Shown in pieces: positions 1-10,444 of a stretch of 64,000 nucleotides of DNA. The stretch covers positions 9,354,434 to 9,418,433 of the forward strand of contig NC_074711.1 in NCBI RefSeq assembly GCF_947242115.1, written 5' to 3'. The notes under the pieces were generated by a model, which saw only the letters and a program-made list of their open reading frames with translations, made no database searches and was not told the DNA's origin. A program made the translations under genes and the position numbers. Every line of letters starts with the position of its first letter. The first letter of the stretch is position 1. The stretch comes from Biomphalaria glabrata. Taxonomy: Eukaryota > Mollusca > Gastropoda > Planorbidae.

Positions 1-345
1 TCAGGAGAATACGTTTCTGCAGAGAAGAATGCAAGAAAACGCTTTTGGCGAACTTCATTTATGGGTAATGAGTTGTAGATGTCAGGAGAATGCGTTTCTG
101 CAATGAAGAATGCAAGAAAACGCTTTAGGCGTCGGGGCTTCGCCCCGAACTCCATTGATGAATAATGAGCTGTACTTGTCAGGAGAATGCGTTTCTGCAG
201 TAAAAAAAGCAAGAAAACGCTTATGGCGTAGGGGCTTCGCCCCGAACTCCATTGATGAATAATGAGCTGTACTTGTCAGGAGAATGCGTTTCTGCAGTGA
301 AAAAAGCAAGAAAACGCTTCGCCCCGAACTTCACCAGAGAACCTT
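1..345. repeat. Tandem repeat, about 97 bp unit
   Basis: Four units start at about 1, 82, 179 and 276 with TCAGGAGAATRCGTTTCTGC. Each contains a GGGGCTTCGCCCC hairpin except the first and last, which have lost part of the unit. The array is cut by the window edge, so its length is unknown. No protein is supported. Confidence 0.9.
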
Positions 346-410
346 ATAGCGCTGCCCCAGTTGTTTTGGTTTTCGCCGAAGGTTGAGAAATGCTGCTTTT
401 TTTATTCTCA

Positions 411-510
411 TATTTATATATATATATATATATATACATATATATGTGTGTGCGTGTGTGTGTGCGTGTGTGTGTGTGTGTGTGCGTGTGTGTGTGTGTG
501 TGTGTGCGCG
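411..510. repeat. (TA)n/(TG)n microsatellite
   Basis: About 20 bases of TA dinucleotides pass into about 70 bases of TG with scattered CG interruptions. It is ordinary simple sequence; the open frame through it is not a gene. Confidence 0.95.
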
Positions 511-529
511 CGCGCTGTATGCACGTTTA

Positions 530-572
530 TGCGTAGGGTTAGGGTTTACTGGGCGTTAGGGTTAGGGTTTGG
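530..572 (+). repeat. Short interstitial telomere-like motif
   Basis: Two pairs of TTAGGG-type hexamers (GTAGGGTTAGGGTTT and GTTAGGGTTAGGGTTT) are separated by a short spacer. TTAGGG is the usual molluscan telomere repeat. Four copies are too few to call a telomere. Confidence 0.5.
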
Positions 573-632
573 AAAAAAATCGCCCCCCCCACTCCAAAGT
601 TCTGGATCCGCTAGTGTAGCAGTGCTAGTTTA

Positions 633-930
633 ACCTTGGTTAGGCCAATAATAGAATATGCATCCTCCGTTTGGGACCCCTCAACTCAAGAAAACATTAA
701 AAAACTGGAACAGACACAAAATAGAACAGTGAGATTCATAACAAACGAATATTCACATTTGACTAGAGTAACACCTTTAGTAAAATCACTAAATTTAGAA
801 AGCCTTCAGGACATAAGGCTCAAAAGTAAAGTAGCAATTATACATAAAACACTGAACCATAATCTTCAAATACAAAAACAAAATTTAACAAGATTACAAA
901 GACAGTTTGTGTGGAAACACAGGTTCTAAA
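633..930 (+). mobile_element. LINE fragment, C-terminal part of a CR1-like reverse transcriptase
   Basis: The frame reads LVRPIIEYASSVWDP followed by NIKKLEQTQNRTVRFITNEY. This is the typical region after the RT palm in CR1/Jockey-group non-LTR retrotransposons (position 633 onward, stop near 927). Only this C-terminal piece remains. The same family supplies the many 3' end copies elsewhere in the window. It is a dead 5'-truncated copy. Confidence 0.85.
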
Positions 931-999
931 TCGTCCCCCGAAGAGGTCCACCCAGGCAGTCTTCAATATTTTCAGAAAGAACATCCAAATGAAATTATA

Positions 1000-1095
1000 T
1001 CAAAGACAATTGAGAGATAAGAATGGAGAAAGAAGGTTGACAGATCTTGTGTAGTGCCCCAACGGTACAGCAGATCAAAGGATAGGTGCAAGTGA
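1000..1095 (+). mobile_element. LINE C-terminal fragment (second family)
   Basis: The segment with TGTAGTGCCCCAACGG and AGATCAAAGGATAGGTG matches the C-terminal segments found at 2115-2300 (-), 30200-30460 (+) and 49850-50090 (-). It is a small remnant abutting the CR1-like fragment. Confidence 0.6.
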
Positions 1096-1128
1096 ATGCA
1101 AAGTTAGATGTGAACCTAGCCTAACTAG

Positions 1129-1398
1129 TTCCCCTTTCAGACCTTGTGGTCTATAGGGCAGATGATGTAAAGTTCATCTGTTTTTGTGGCCTACGGTTAA
1201 CGAGGGTGTCATGTAGCCAGCACAACGACCAACCGCCTTTACTTTTCCCCAACTAATATCAGGTACCAATTGGAGCTGGGTGGACTCAGAGGCGCCTAAG
1301 GATTCCGAAGTTGAAAATCCCAGTCTTCACCAGGATTCGAATCCGGGGCCCCCGGTTCAGAAGCCAAGCGCTTCACCGCTCAGCTACCGCGCCTCTCC
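1129..1398 (-). mobile_element. tRNA-derived SINE (family S1)
   Basis: Read on the minus strand it starts with a tRNA-like head: A box TAGCTGAGCGG and B box GGATTCGAATCC. A conserved body follows with GACTGGGATTTT, GGTGGACTCAGAGG-type sequence, GGTTGGTCGTTGTGCTGGC and a tail of TCTGAAAGGGGAAC. It is one of the most complete S1 copies here and the reference for the others. Confidence 0.85.
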
Positions 1399-1639
1399 TG
1401 GCCTAACTGAAGTCTTATAATTGATGTAATTGTTTTGAAAAGGCCCAATCTCTTATTCGAATGCTCAAAAAAACAAAAAAAAAAAAATTTCGCAATAAAA
1501 AAAAAGTTTACGAAAATGGAGTTTATAAGATTACTATTTGTTTTAATTTAGGTCTAACTTATAATGCATACTAATTAGCTTTTTCTCTTTAAAAAACTGC
1601 TTGCATAACTGATTTTAAAAATTAGATTTTTCGCTTTCA

Positions 1640-1808
1640 GAAAAAAAAAAGTAGCCGTTGCATAAGAACTTTGAATGGTCTAAAATATTGTGATGTCGGA
1701 TTTTCAATATCTTTTCTAGTTTACGAGATCTAAACGGGACGGACGGACAGACGGACAGACATTTCGCACAAAACTAATAGCGTCTTTTCCCCTTTCGGGG
1801 GCCGCTAA
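1640..1808. repeat. Interspersed repeat with GGAC/AGAC run
   Basis: The stretch contains GGGACGGACGGACAGACGG and then CTTTTCCCCTTTCGGGGGCC, a sequence type common in molluscan dispersed repeats. It directly adjoins the LINE copy starting at 1809. No ORF is seen. Confidence 0.4.
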
Positions 1809-2065
1809 TAAAATACTATGAAAGACACAAAGATAAAGGCACATTCCTCGTCCCATATGCTAGGACAAATTTGTACAAATACTCATTCTTCCCTAGTGCT
1901 ACTAGAGCATGGAATGGGCTGTCTGAGCTAGCCAGGAAAACCAGTGACTTGGCAGAATTTAATCAATGGTTAATATGCATGACTAAATGCATGACGAGTA
2001 GGACGTAATCATCTTCTTTTTTGAATTAACGTGTGTATTATATAAGATAAGATTATATAAGATTC
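1809..2065 (+). mobile_element. CR1-like LINE 3' end copy
   Basis: It encodes a degraded form of the C-terminal sequence that other copies spell as ARTNLYKYSFFPSAIRAWNG and LARKTSDLAEF, followed by a shared 3' UTR ending in TTATATAAGATAAGA. It is 5' truncated. Confidence 0.8.
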
Positions 2066-2114
2066 ATTAATTTGTTGATTTATTGATCACAGGCTAAGCT
2101 TTAGACTCGATCTT

Positions 2115-2300
2115 CAGTTATCCATTTGTCTGTTGAACCGTTGGGGCACCACGTCTGATTTGTCAACCATTTTTCTCCATTCCTCTATGTCTTTAGCCTT
2201 GAATAGATACTCTTTCAATGACTGGCCTGTCTTTTCTTTAATATTGTCTACCTGTCGCTTTCTCTGTCTGCCTCTTCTTCTTTTTCCTGGTACTGATCCC
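2115..2300 (-). mobile_element. LINE C-terminal fragment (second family)
   Basis: Minus-strand reading gives GKRRRGRQRKRQVDN, then KDIEEWRKMVDKS and VVPQRFNRQ. This is the basic C-terminal region that follows the RT in RTE/Nimb-like LINEs. It is a fragment only. The homologous piece at 49850-50077 is better preserved. Confidence 0.7.
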
Positions 2301-2311
2301 CGAAAGAAGAT

Positions 2312-2385
2312 ATGTTTGTTGTTTGTAATAGGATATGTTTGTTTGTTTGTAATAGGATATGTTTGTTGTTTGTAATATGTTTTAC
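2312..2385. repeat. Short tandem repeat TTTGTTTGTAATAGGATATG
   Basis: Three near copies of a roughly 20 to 25 bp unit containing GTTTGTAATAGGATATG. The open frames across it are by-products. Confidence 0.8.
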
Positions 2386-2424
2386 ATGTTTCGGTTGTTC
2401 CTACAGAAGTGAATATAATTTACT

Positions 2425-2560
2425 ACCTAGTCCAAACCTCCCGCAGACTTACGGGAAATGGGAGCGGGCAGGGTTTGAATCCGGGACCATCGATGAGTAC
2501 GAACGACAGTCCAGCGCGCCAACCACCCAACCAGGCAGCCATGTTGCTAGCACTGAGGAT
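2425..2560 (-). mobile_element. tRNA-derived SINE head (family S3)
   Basis: On the minus strand: TGGTTGGGTGGTTGGCGCGC (A box region), then CCCGGATTCAAACCCTGCC (B box) and a short body. It resembles the element at 35583-35690, so it is a SINE head rather than a tRNA gene. Confidence 0.6.
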
Positions 2561-3010
2561 TGTGACATGGCCATTAAGCTTTACAATTTTAGCATAAAGC
2601 CATGGTCCCTGCCAGTACTGAGTCTCGTGTCTTATCTAGTTCACAATCAATCTTGCCTTTTTGTCTATGAAAACTCTCAAGGGACATTACCTCAAACTTA
2701 CACCACTTACATGAATACAAAATTACAACGACGATTCCTTGAGTTACCTACTTTTGTGACTTGGCGTGTTCTGCTATGAAAGTGTGGTGACTTCTTTGAT
2801 ATCGATCGAGTCTTGAGAAATAATCTATAGTAAGCTATAAAGAACATTGAATAAGATTAATAAATAATATTATAGACATTACCTGCTAGTTTTGTATTGG
2901 GAGGGGGGAGTGGGTGGGACAGGTCGTGTGTAATATAGAATCACAAAGTTTACCACTTGCAATGGGGAAAAAAAGAAGCGTAGTGTAGTGACTTCTTTGA
3001 TAAACAAACA
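2560..3010. other. No gene recognised
   Basis: AT-rich sequence. A GTGACTTCTTTGAT motif appears twice (near 2790 and 2988), suggesting a small duplication. The open frame beginning at 2312 runs into it but has no family resemblance. Confidence 0.5.
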
Positions 3011-3103
3011 TTGCCTTGTAGTGTGTTGGTGGCTGTGTGTTGTGTGCATGTGCTGGGATTATTAGGTTCTGAGAAAGGGAAAGTGCCTCTAGTGCTAGCA
3101 TCT

Positions 3104-3204
3104 ATGTATCGACTGAGAGAGGATACAAAGAGTGACTGTCACGTGCTGGAGTTTACCAAGAGGCATGACGGGAGACAGACTAGAGCTGATGCCTTAAGAG
3201 ACCG
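3104..3204 (+). CDS. Possible first coding exon of the GT31 glycosyltransferase
   Basis: An open frame (from 3011, with a second ATG at 3104) ends at the donor GTGAGT at 3205. It leaves two bases (CG) of a split codon. The membrane-anchor exon at 27552 needs exactly two preceding bases, so the junction is in phase and gives Arg. Started at 3104, the peptide MYRLREDTKSDCHVLEFTKR and following basic residues would be the short cytosolic tail before the anchor, as expected of a type II Golgi enzyme. Against it: the intron would be about 24 kb, a phase match happens by chance one time in three, and I know no homologous tail. It may equally be an unrelated ORF. Confidence 0.28.
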
Positions 3205-3221
3205 GTGAGTTTCATGTGTGC

Positions 3222-3355
3222 GTGTCTGTGTGTGTGTGCGTGTGTGCAAGGGAGATAGAGAGAGGGAGAGAGAAAGAGAGAGAGAGAGAGATAAATAGAA
3301 AGAGAGAGAAAGAAACAGAGAGAGAGAAAGGAAGAAAGAAAGACAGAGATAGATA
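3222..3355. repeat. (GA)n-rich simple sequence
   Basis: Purine-rich GAGAGA/GAAAGA tract following a short TG run. Confidence 0.9.
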
Positions 3356-3460
3356 GGTAGAATTGTTTAACTCTTACCTTGCTTTCTAAAACATAATGTA
3401 ACTTTCGTAATCAGTGTTCGGAACTTTTTTTTTTTAGTTGAAGATTTTCATACACCGAGG

Positions 3461-3927
3461 CAGGGCCGGATTTAAGGAAAGGCAGGTGGGTCGACATCTC
3501 CGGGGACTCCACAAGAAAGGGTCCACCGCAAAAGAGATAAAAATATTTCCGAATTTTGACGGGTCAGAAACCTTTTTTATCACATTTTTGCGGCTGCCAA
3601 AAAACTGAGATGAAGACGTGTACTCTTCTAGTATGCTCGGAATAAGAAAATACAGCTCCGGGTTTACGGCAGTGCGTCTACCAAGAGCATTGACCTCCAG
3701 AAACTAAAATGTTTACACTTTTTAAAATTAAAATATGCATATTAAATAATTTTTTAAAAAGGAAAGTGAGATAAAATTTACAAGAGCTTTATTTCTTTCT
3801 TCTAAAATAGAACATGCTTTTAGATACACTTTCCATAAGTGGATCGTAATTAAAGCTTTCGAAAAATTGTCAGGGCCCCCACAAAAATCCTGCCCTGGGG
3901 GCCTCTACATACCTAAATCAGGCCCTG
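3461..3927. mobile_element. hAT-like non-autonomous transposon (MITE)
   Basis: The ends are CAGGGCCGGATTTA and TAAATCAGGCCCTG, a 14 bp inverted pair with one mismatch, of the CAGGG type common at hAT termini. The flanking 8-mers (CACCGAGG, CATGGATG) agree at only 5 of 8 positions, so the copy is old or the target duplication has decayed. No transposase frame is left. Confidence 0.65.
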
Positions 3928-3929
3928 CA

Positions 3930-4370
3930 TGGATGAAGGTAAAATTAACAGGAGCCAACCTGTTGGTGTATCCGGTGTAAAGAATATGGACGTGTTGATA
4001 AGTTAACTATTTTTTGTGCACTGTAGGAGCAAACTTGAAGCTATTTCGTCTGTAGCACAAAGTGCTTTGTACTATTTAGTTGGCAATGGGGAACTTTCAG
4101 TACGACGTCCTTTGACATTATTCTGTTGATTAATTTCAACATCTTTATAATCATTTTTTTTTTCAAAGTTTTTCATTAGGTTCCATTGTATATTGTCACC
4201 CCATTTCTTATTATCGCCCTGTCTTCTTTGTCTTTGTAATGTAAACGAGAGAGCTTATAAAGTGAAAGTGTGTACAAAGGGCGGATTACTGTGATCAACC
4301 TTAAGTGTGAAAGTCTTTAATAAAGTTGTTCTCTCTTGAGTGACGAGATTGATATTGAACTTCTTTTGTT
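3930..4370. other. No gene recognised
   Basis: AT-rich unique-looking sequence between a MITE and the T-rich minisatellite. No exon-like open frame with splice sites is seen. Confidence 0.5.
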
Positions 4371-4374
4371 TTTG

Positions 4375-5888
4375 TTTTTTTTACTGCTAAAGGTTGTCTT
4401 TTTTTTTACAGCTAAAGGTTGTCTTTTTTTTTTACTGCTAAAGGTTGTCTTTTTTTTTACAGCTAAAGGTTGTCTTTTTTTTTTACTGCTAAAGGTTGTC
4501 TTTTTTTTTACTGCTAAAGGTTGTCTTTTTTTTTTACTGCTAAAGGTTGTCTTTTTTTTACTGCTAAAGGTTGTCTTTTTTTTTACTGCTAAAGGATGTC
4601 TTTTTTTTTACTGCTAAAGGTTGTCTTTTTTTTTTACTGCTAAATGTTGTCTTTTTTTTTTTACTGCTAAAGGTTGTCTTTTTTTTACTGCTAAAGGTTG
4701 TCTTTTTTTTTTACTGCTAAAGGTTGTCTTTTTTTTTTACTGCTAAAGGTTGTCTTTTTTTTTTACTGCTAAAGGTTGTCCTTTTTTTTTACTGCTAAAG
4801 GTTGTCTTTTTTTTTACTGCTAAAGGATGTCTTTTTTTTTACTGCTAAAGGTTGTCTTTTTTTTTTACTGCTAAATGTTGTCTTTTTTTTTTACTGCTAA
4901 AGGTTGTCTTTTTTTTACTGCTAAAGGTTGTCTTTTTTTTTTACTGCTAAAGGTTGTCTTTTTTTTTTACTGCTAAAGGTTGTCTTTTTTTTTTACTGCT
5001 AAAGGTTGTCCTTTTTTTTACTGCTAAAGGTTGTCTTTTTTTTTACTGCTAAAGGTTGTCTTTTTTTTTACTGCTAAAGGTTGTCTTTTTTTTTACTGCT
5101 AAAGGTTGTCTTTTTTTTACTGCTAAAGGTTGTCTTTTTTTACTGCTAAAGGTTGTCTTTTTTTTTTACTGCTAAAGGTTGTTTTTTTTTTTACTGCTAA
5201 AGGTTGTCTTTTTTTTTACTGCTAAAGGTTGTCTTTTTTTTTTACTGCTAAAGGTTGTCTTTTTTTTACTGCTAAAGGTTGTCTTTTTTTACTGCTAAAG
5301 GTTGTCTTATTTTTAATGCTAAAGGTTGTCTTTTTTTTACTGCTAAAGGTTGTCTTTTTTTTTTACTGCTAAAGGTTGTCTTTTTTTTTACTGCTAAAGG
5401 TTGTCTTTTTTTTTACTGCTAAAGGTTGTCTTTTTTTTTACTGCTAAAGGTTGTCTTTTTTTTACTGCTAAAGGTTGTCTTTTTTTACTGCTAAAGGTTG
5501 TCTTTTTTTTTTACTGCTAAAGGTTGTTTTTTTTTTTACTGCTAAAGGTTGTCTTTTTTTTTACTGCTAAAGGTTGTCTTTTTTTTTTACTGCTAAAGGT
5601 TGTCTTTTTTTTTTACTGCTAAAGGTTGTCTTTTTTTACTGCTAAAGGTTGTCTTATTTTTAATGCTAAAGGTTGTCTTTTTTTTACTGCTAAAGGTTGT
5701 CTTTTTTTTTTACTGCTAAAGGTTGTCTTTTTTTTTTACTGCTAAAGGTTGTCTTGCCTTTTTTACTGCTAAAGGTTGTCTTTTTTTTTACTGCTAAAAG
5801 TTGTCTTTTTTTTTTTTACTGCTAAAGGTGTCTTTTTTTTTACTGCTAAAGGTTGTCTTTTTTTTTTACTGCTAAAGGTTGTCTTTTT
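4375..5888 (+). repeat. T-rich minisatellite, 23-25 bp unit, about 60 copies
   Basis: Unit: a run of 7 to 11 T followed by ACTGCTAAAGGTTGTC. Length varies almost only in the T run. The first units read ACAGCTAAAGG instead of ACTGCTAAAGG. Blocks of several units recur in the same order (for example around 4580-4720 and 4830-4960), so segments larger than one unit were duplicated. The array ends at a LINE C-terminal fragment (5893). Open frames inside it are artefacts of the period. Confidence 0.97.
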
Positions 5889-5892
5889 TGGT

Positions 5893-6200
5893 GAGCTAAA
5901 AGTTGCTCCACGGAAACGCTTTAAAGAACATCTTAGGCACCAACTTGGCTTAGCTGACATAGAAGAGAGCACATTGTTGCATGCGGCCTCAGAACGAGGA
6001 AGCTGGAGGTCACTCACAAAGGCTGCGGGATACACATTTGAGACCAAAAGAAGAAAAAAATCTTAATCGACCACCGGCGGACAATGGTTATGCTTACCCT
6101 GGATGTGGCAAAATATGTAGGTCACAGCTGGGGCTGCGTTGCCACGGGAAATACCGCATTCCTCATTTATCTTCAGACTCGAAGACAAGCCTTTTTATTA
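5893..6200 (+). mobile_element. LINE C-terminal fragment with zinc-finger tail (family L-b)
   Basis: It reads RKRFKEHLRHQLGLADIEES, then SERGSWRSLTKAAGYTFETK, and a C-terminal finger-like segment (GCGKICRSQLGLRCH). This layout is the known C-terminus of RTE/I-like LINEs, usually CPxCGRxCxSRIGLxSHxRxH. The first half is open; later parts need another frame. The best parallel is 55540-55890. Confidence 0.75.
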
Positions 6201-6399
6201 TTATTTTTATTATTGTACTAGTTATATTTTAACACTTTTAGAGTTTCGCTTACCAAATAATTGTACTTCAGTGTCGATCAATTTTATGCCTGTATAAAGA
6301 ATGTAATTCACTCATAAAGAAAAGCTGTTGGGGTTAAGTTTGAACCCGCGACGTTCACTATCCCAAAGAGAGGTAGAGCACAGTTAAGTAGTAGCCTTT

Positions 6400-6590
6400 A
6401 GAAAAACGAGAGGTCGCGAGTTTGAATCCCAGTGAAGTCTTTGACGTTATTGGCTGGGAAAGTCAAGGAGGTTGGCCATTGTGCTGGCCAAATTGACTCT
6501 CTCGTTAGCCTTCGGCCATAAAAACAGATGACCATCACATGCTCTTTTACAACCTCTGCTGTAATTGAAAAATAATCTCAAGGGAGTTTA
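6400..6590 (+). mobile_element. tRNA-derived SINE (family S1), partial
   Basis: It contains CGCGAGTTTGAATCCCAGTG (B box) and then GGTTGGCCATTGTGCTGGCC and GGCCATAAAAACAGATGACC, matching the 1129-1398 element on the opposite strand. Confidence 0.7.
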
Positions 6591-6599
6591 TCCCTCTGT

Positions 6600-7690
6600 T
6601 GTTGTGAATAGACTTGCTCTGCTCTCTCCTTTATTTTTTTTTATAGCTTTGCATATTTAGATGCCTTCTCTGAGAAAAAGAGCGCAAATTAGCTTAGTTA
6701 AAAAGGATTTTATACGGTTCCGTTAGGTTGTCACTGCCGGAAGTGGTAATGTACATAAGCATTTCACTACCTATACAATTATTCTATACGGCATGCGTCT
6801 CAAATAGCCTTTGACAACAAGTCTCACTCCTGACCTTCAAGAGTGGCTCAAACAGTGAGTCCGGCGGAACTATTTTTGCTAACAGGAAAAAAAGGCGAAG
6901 GCGAGTAACTGGCGCCTAAATCAGTAAGCTCGTTCGCCTTGGCTACCCATCTAGTAGAAGGAAAACTCAAACCAGTACCCTTAGGCAGCTTGGAGTTCCC
7001 AGAGCTACAGCCTGGTAGAGCCTGCGACGCCGCTGACCCCAAACTGTATCGGAACGTTCCTTTGGATACATCCATGAGATGATCGCGTGCAAAACCGTAC
7101 CAGAAATTGCCTGATCCTATCTGTCTGCCACCATTCGTCCTTTCTGTCTGCCTAAGTAGCCTACATGTTATAAACTTATTGCAAACTGGACACCATTGCT
7201 ACCAAGGTAAAAAAACAAATGTCCGAACCAAGATGGGTTGAATAAGACTGCATGGTTAATAACTAATATTCAACATTGTCCTGTTGCAGCTCGATAATAA
7301 TGATGCATAAACTGCACGTCAATTTTTTTTTGGCTATATTTTTCTATACTTACGACACATTTTGTCAAGTAAGGGACATAATCGGGGTTCGTATTACTGA
7401 GTTTCAATTTATGTAGGTTACTGTTCCTTTTTAATTAGTAAGCCACGGAATGTACCGGTATTCTGAATGTATGCCTACACTGTTCATGTCTTTGACTACT
7501 GGCAATATTTTAGAGATATCGAGTTACACTAAACTTACCCACTTGTGCTATTCATAGTAAAAAGATCCTCCTGGATATGTGTATAATTTTCATATTTTTG
7601 AGTACCAGTTTTAAACCAGCTAACAAAATATATAAGATTTCCTCAAAGCAAGATATCGAAGGGCAGCAAACAAACTATACATAAAATAAA
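6600..7690. other. No gene recognised
   Basis: Mixed unique-looking sequence. A minus-strand open frame at 6848-7075 has no recognisable motif and no splice context, so I leave it unannotated. Confidence 0.45.
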
Positions 7691-7691
7691 T

Positions 7692-7770
7692 AATTTACAA
7701 ATAGAAAATCTAAAACCAAATTAAGATACTCGGAATGACATAATGGTAGAGGCACATTCATAGTTCCATA
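7692..7770 (+). mobile_element. CR1-like LINE 3' end copy, left part
   Basis: The conserved GGCACATTCATAGTTCCATA segment is followed by TATGCTAGGA, where the hAT element is inserted. The copy resumes at 9981. Confidence 0.75.
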
Positions 7771-7778
7771 TGCTAGGA

Positions 7779-9980
7779 CCGGGGTCGGCAACCTGCGGCT
7801 CGCGAGCCACATGCGGCTCTTTGAATGTGAAGCTGCGGCTCTTTAGTTCCATACGCAAATATTATTTATTTTATCGAAACATTTTTTTAAAAAAAGTTCT
7901 GAATCTTTTAACAAAGATTAAACGCTGATTCGATCTCTCAGCCACTTGTACTCGCTTTTCACCACACCCCTCCCCCATTGCACGCGTAGTCACTGTTGTC
8001 AGTCCGTCGGAAGCTCTCGAATGACGCCGTCGTCGGATGTTTCTATGTAGGTTTTAATTCGTTTTGACGCAAGACGAAATGGCATCTTAACCACATGCCA
8101 TGGCTGTGACGTATAGTTTGTTCTTTCAAGTAAATGAGTTAGAAGCGAAGTATCTCCTCACAGTTACAAGCAATCTACAAGTAATGCTATTCTGCCAAGC
8201 TTTGCGTACCAATAAAAATTGCACATAAACGCATACCATCTACAGATGAGTATGTCAAAGACTGCTTCCTACGTGCATCTGAAGAACTGTTTCGTGTTTT
8301 AAAAAACAAAACAGAAATCTTGAAAAAAAAAATCAAACATTTGCCACTATCCGCTGAAGGTGGAAGGTATTCAACTTTCTTCTGCCTTATCACTTGCTAT
8401 TGATTATTCTTGCTACATAAAGACACGGCACAAGTTTCCCATTTTGTCAGGTATATGTCTTCCCAAAGTCCAAAAGAAGAACTTCTAGGATTGCTACCGC
8501 TCTCATGACAAACTAAAGGGAACGATAGAGGGAAAGCTAAGCGAAAATACCTTGAATACAATAAGATCGATTTAGATAAAATCTTTTCAATAGCAACTGA
8601 TAGAGCCAGAAGTATGACAGGAAAAAAGGGACAACAACGATTCGTCGGAGCGAAATAAACCAAGAAATTCTTACGTTTCACTGAATAATGCACCAAGAAG
8701 AGCTTTGTGCCCAAAACGATTCCGACCGAAATAGGTGAGGGCATGAATCTGATAATAAAGATTGTTAACAGCATCTTGTGAAAAGCATTCTACCACTTAA
8801 ACTTAAACGAAATGGAGACTCAGTATTCCGACCTCCTTCTTCCCCAAAAAAGTGTTATGACTTTCCAAAGGTAAGGTGATGAAACGTTTTGCTTTGTGCT
8901 TGAATGAAATACAAATACATTTATTTCTAACTGAAAAAGGCATTTATGACACCGAATTAGAGAACGAAAAGTTGCAAAAATTTTACTTTATGATTGATTT
9001 AATGGAGAAATTAAATGAGCTGAATATAAAACTGCAAGGAAAGGGAAACCCAGCCTATGTTTTGGTATAAGAATTGGTTTGTTTTGAAGAAAAATTAATT
9101 CTTTTTGCCGAAGATATTCAGAGCGGTCAATTACTTCCTTTTAATGTTAAAAGTAGTATCGCGATAAAATCAGTGCAACTTTTGACACACATTACTTCAG
9201 CACAGTTATAAAAAAAAATCAAAGATGAATTTCTTGACAGATTTGAGCAACAAAACTATTCTAGCATTCCTAGTACACCATCTCAACACAAATAGTAACG
9301 AAATCACCATTGATCCATTTGGAATTGGATCTCGAGAAATGTAATTGATCGATTTAAAAAGTAAAGTTTTGTGGGGTGGAAAATTTACAGAGTTGAAAAG
9401 CAAGTTGGAAGTGTTGGAGGTCCAGAAATGTACGTAACCCAACAAAAGTGAACAGCTTTAAAAGGAATGCCGCGAGTTGATTCGGCGCATGGAGTAATTC
9501 TTTTAGCTTGCTACAGTGAGGTGAACCGACATATTCGTGCAAGCCTTTGTTCTCTTGCATGAATAGAATTAAAAATAAAGTAAGAAGCCAACTAACAAAT
9601 GAAAATTTAGAGTCCTGTTTGAAACTAAAAGCTATAAGTTATGAGCCAAAATGTATTCCAACTTTCTAAAACCAAACCAAACCATTGCATTTGTTTCCTC
9701 AATTGTTTGTTATTGAAGTACAAGTTAGTGTTGTAATTCAATGTTTAACCTCTTTAGTAGTTATCGAATTAAAAAATAATTATCTAATTATGCCATATAT
9801 ATATTATCTAATTTGTTGTGAAAAAAACACTACTTATATAAATTAGTTTTTTTTTCATTTAAAAAAATTCATTGTGTGAGATTTATAGCTGGCAAGAAAA
9901 AACTTTGTGGCTCTTTAAAAACTTCGAAATTTTGTAAATTGTCATTTTTGGCTCTTCCAACTCTAAAGGTTGCCGACCCC
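7779..9980 (+). mobile_element. Degraded hAT transposon, ZBED/GTF2IRD2-like type
   Basis: The left end reads GGGGTCGGCAACCTGCGGCT and the right end AAAGGTTGCCGACCCC, giving a 14 bp inverted repeat. The interior begins with the GCGGCTC repeats typical of this hAT group. The flank TATGCTAGGA is present on both sides, so an 8 bp or slightly longer target duplication is intact. Plus-strand frames keep transposase scraps: at 8876-9070 [14 protein letters not shown] and [13 protein letters not shown], which resemble the LNxKLQGK segment of GTF2IRD2-like transposases. The coding region is broken by many stops and frame changes. At 2.2 kb it is about the length of an autonomous copy. Confidence 0.85.
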
Positions 9981-10195
9981 TATGCTAGGAGAAAGTTGTA
10001 CAAATGCTCCTTCCTCCCGTGTGCCATTAGAGAATGGACTGGGGTTGCCTGAATCAGGCAGGAAAACCAACGACTTAGCAGAGATTATGTCATTTATTAA
10101 CATGCATGACTAGATAGACACACGAAATGAGTAGAACATAGATATCTTCTTGTTTGGAGTCAAGTCTGTAATCTATAAAGATAAATGTTGATATT
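9981..10195 (+). mobile_element. CR1-like LINE 3' end copy, right part
   Basis: It continues the LINE interrupted at 7770: TGCTAGGAGAAAGTTGTACA, then AGGAAAACCAACGACTTAGC and the shared 3' UTR with CATGCATGACTAGA. The hAT element therefore inserted after this LINE copy. Confidence 0.8.
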
Positions 10196-10312
10196 GTATG
10201 ATTTTTAAATCTCTTCTTGTCTTAGCAATGTGCCCCCCCCCTCCCCTTTTTTTTTATACATTTTCTTTTTTTTTTTAAAGTTACACTACATCACTAGAGG
10301 TTCTCAGTCTCC

Positions 10313-10402
10313 TTACCTCTTTCTCTCCTAAGCGACGATATCATCGTTGATTTGACCTCATTAAATTAAATTTATGTTTGATCTTATACACTTTACTTTG
10401 TG

Positions 10403-10444
<42 letters not shown>

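Noticed and set aside
530-572. Telomere or subtelomere
   Set aside because: Only about four TTAGGG-like hexamers, interrupted, and surrounded by ordinary interspersed repeats.
2312-2779. 155-codon open frame
   Set aside because: Starts in a short tandem repeat and runs through a SINE head; no domain and mixed composition.
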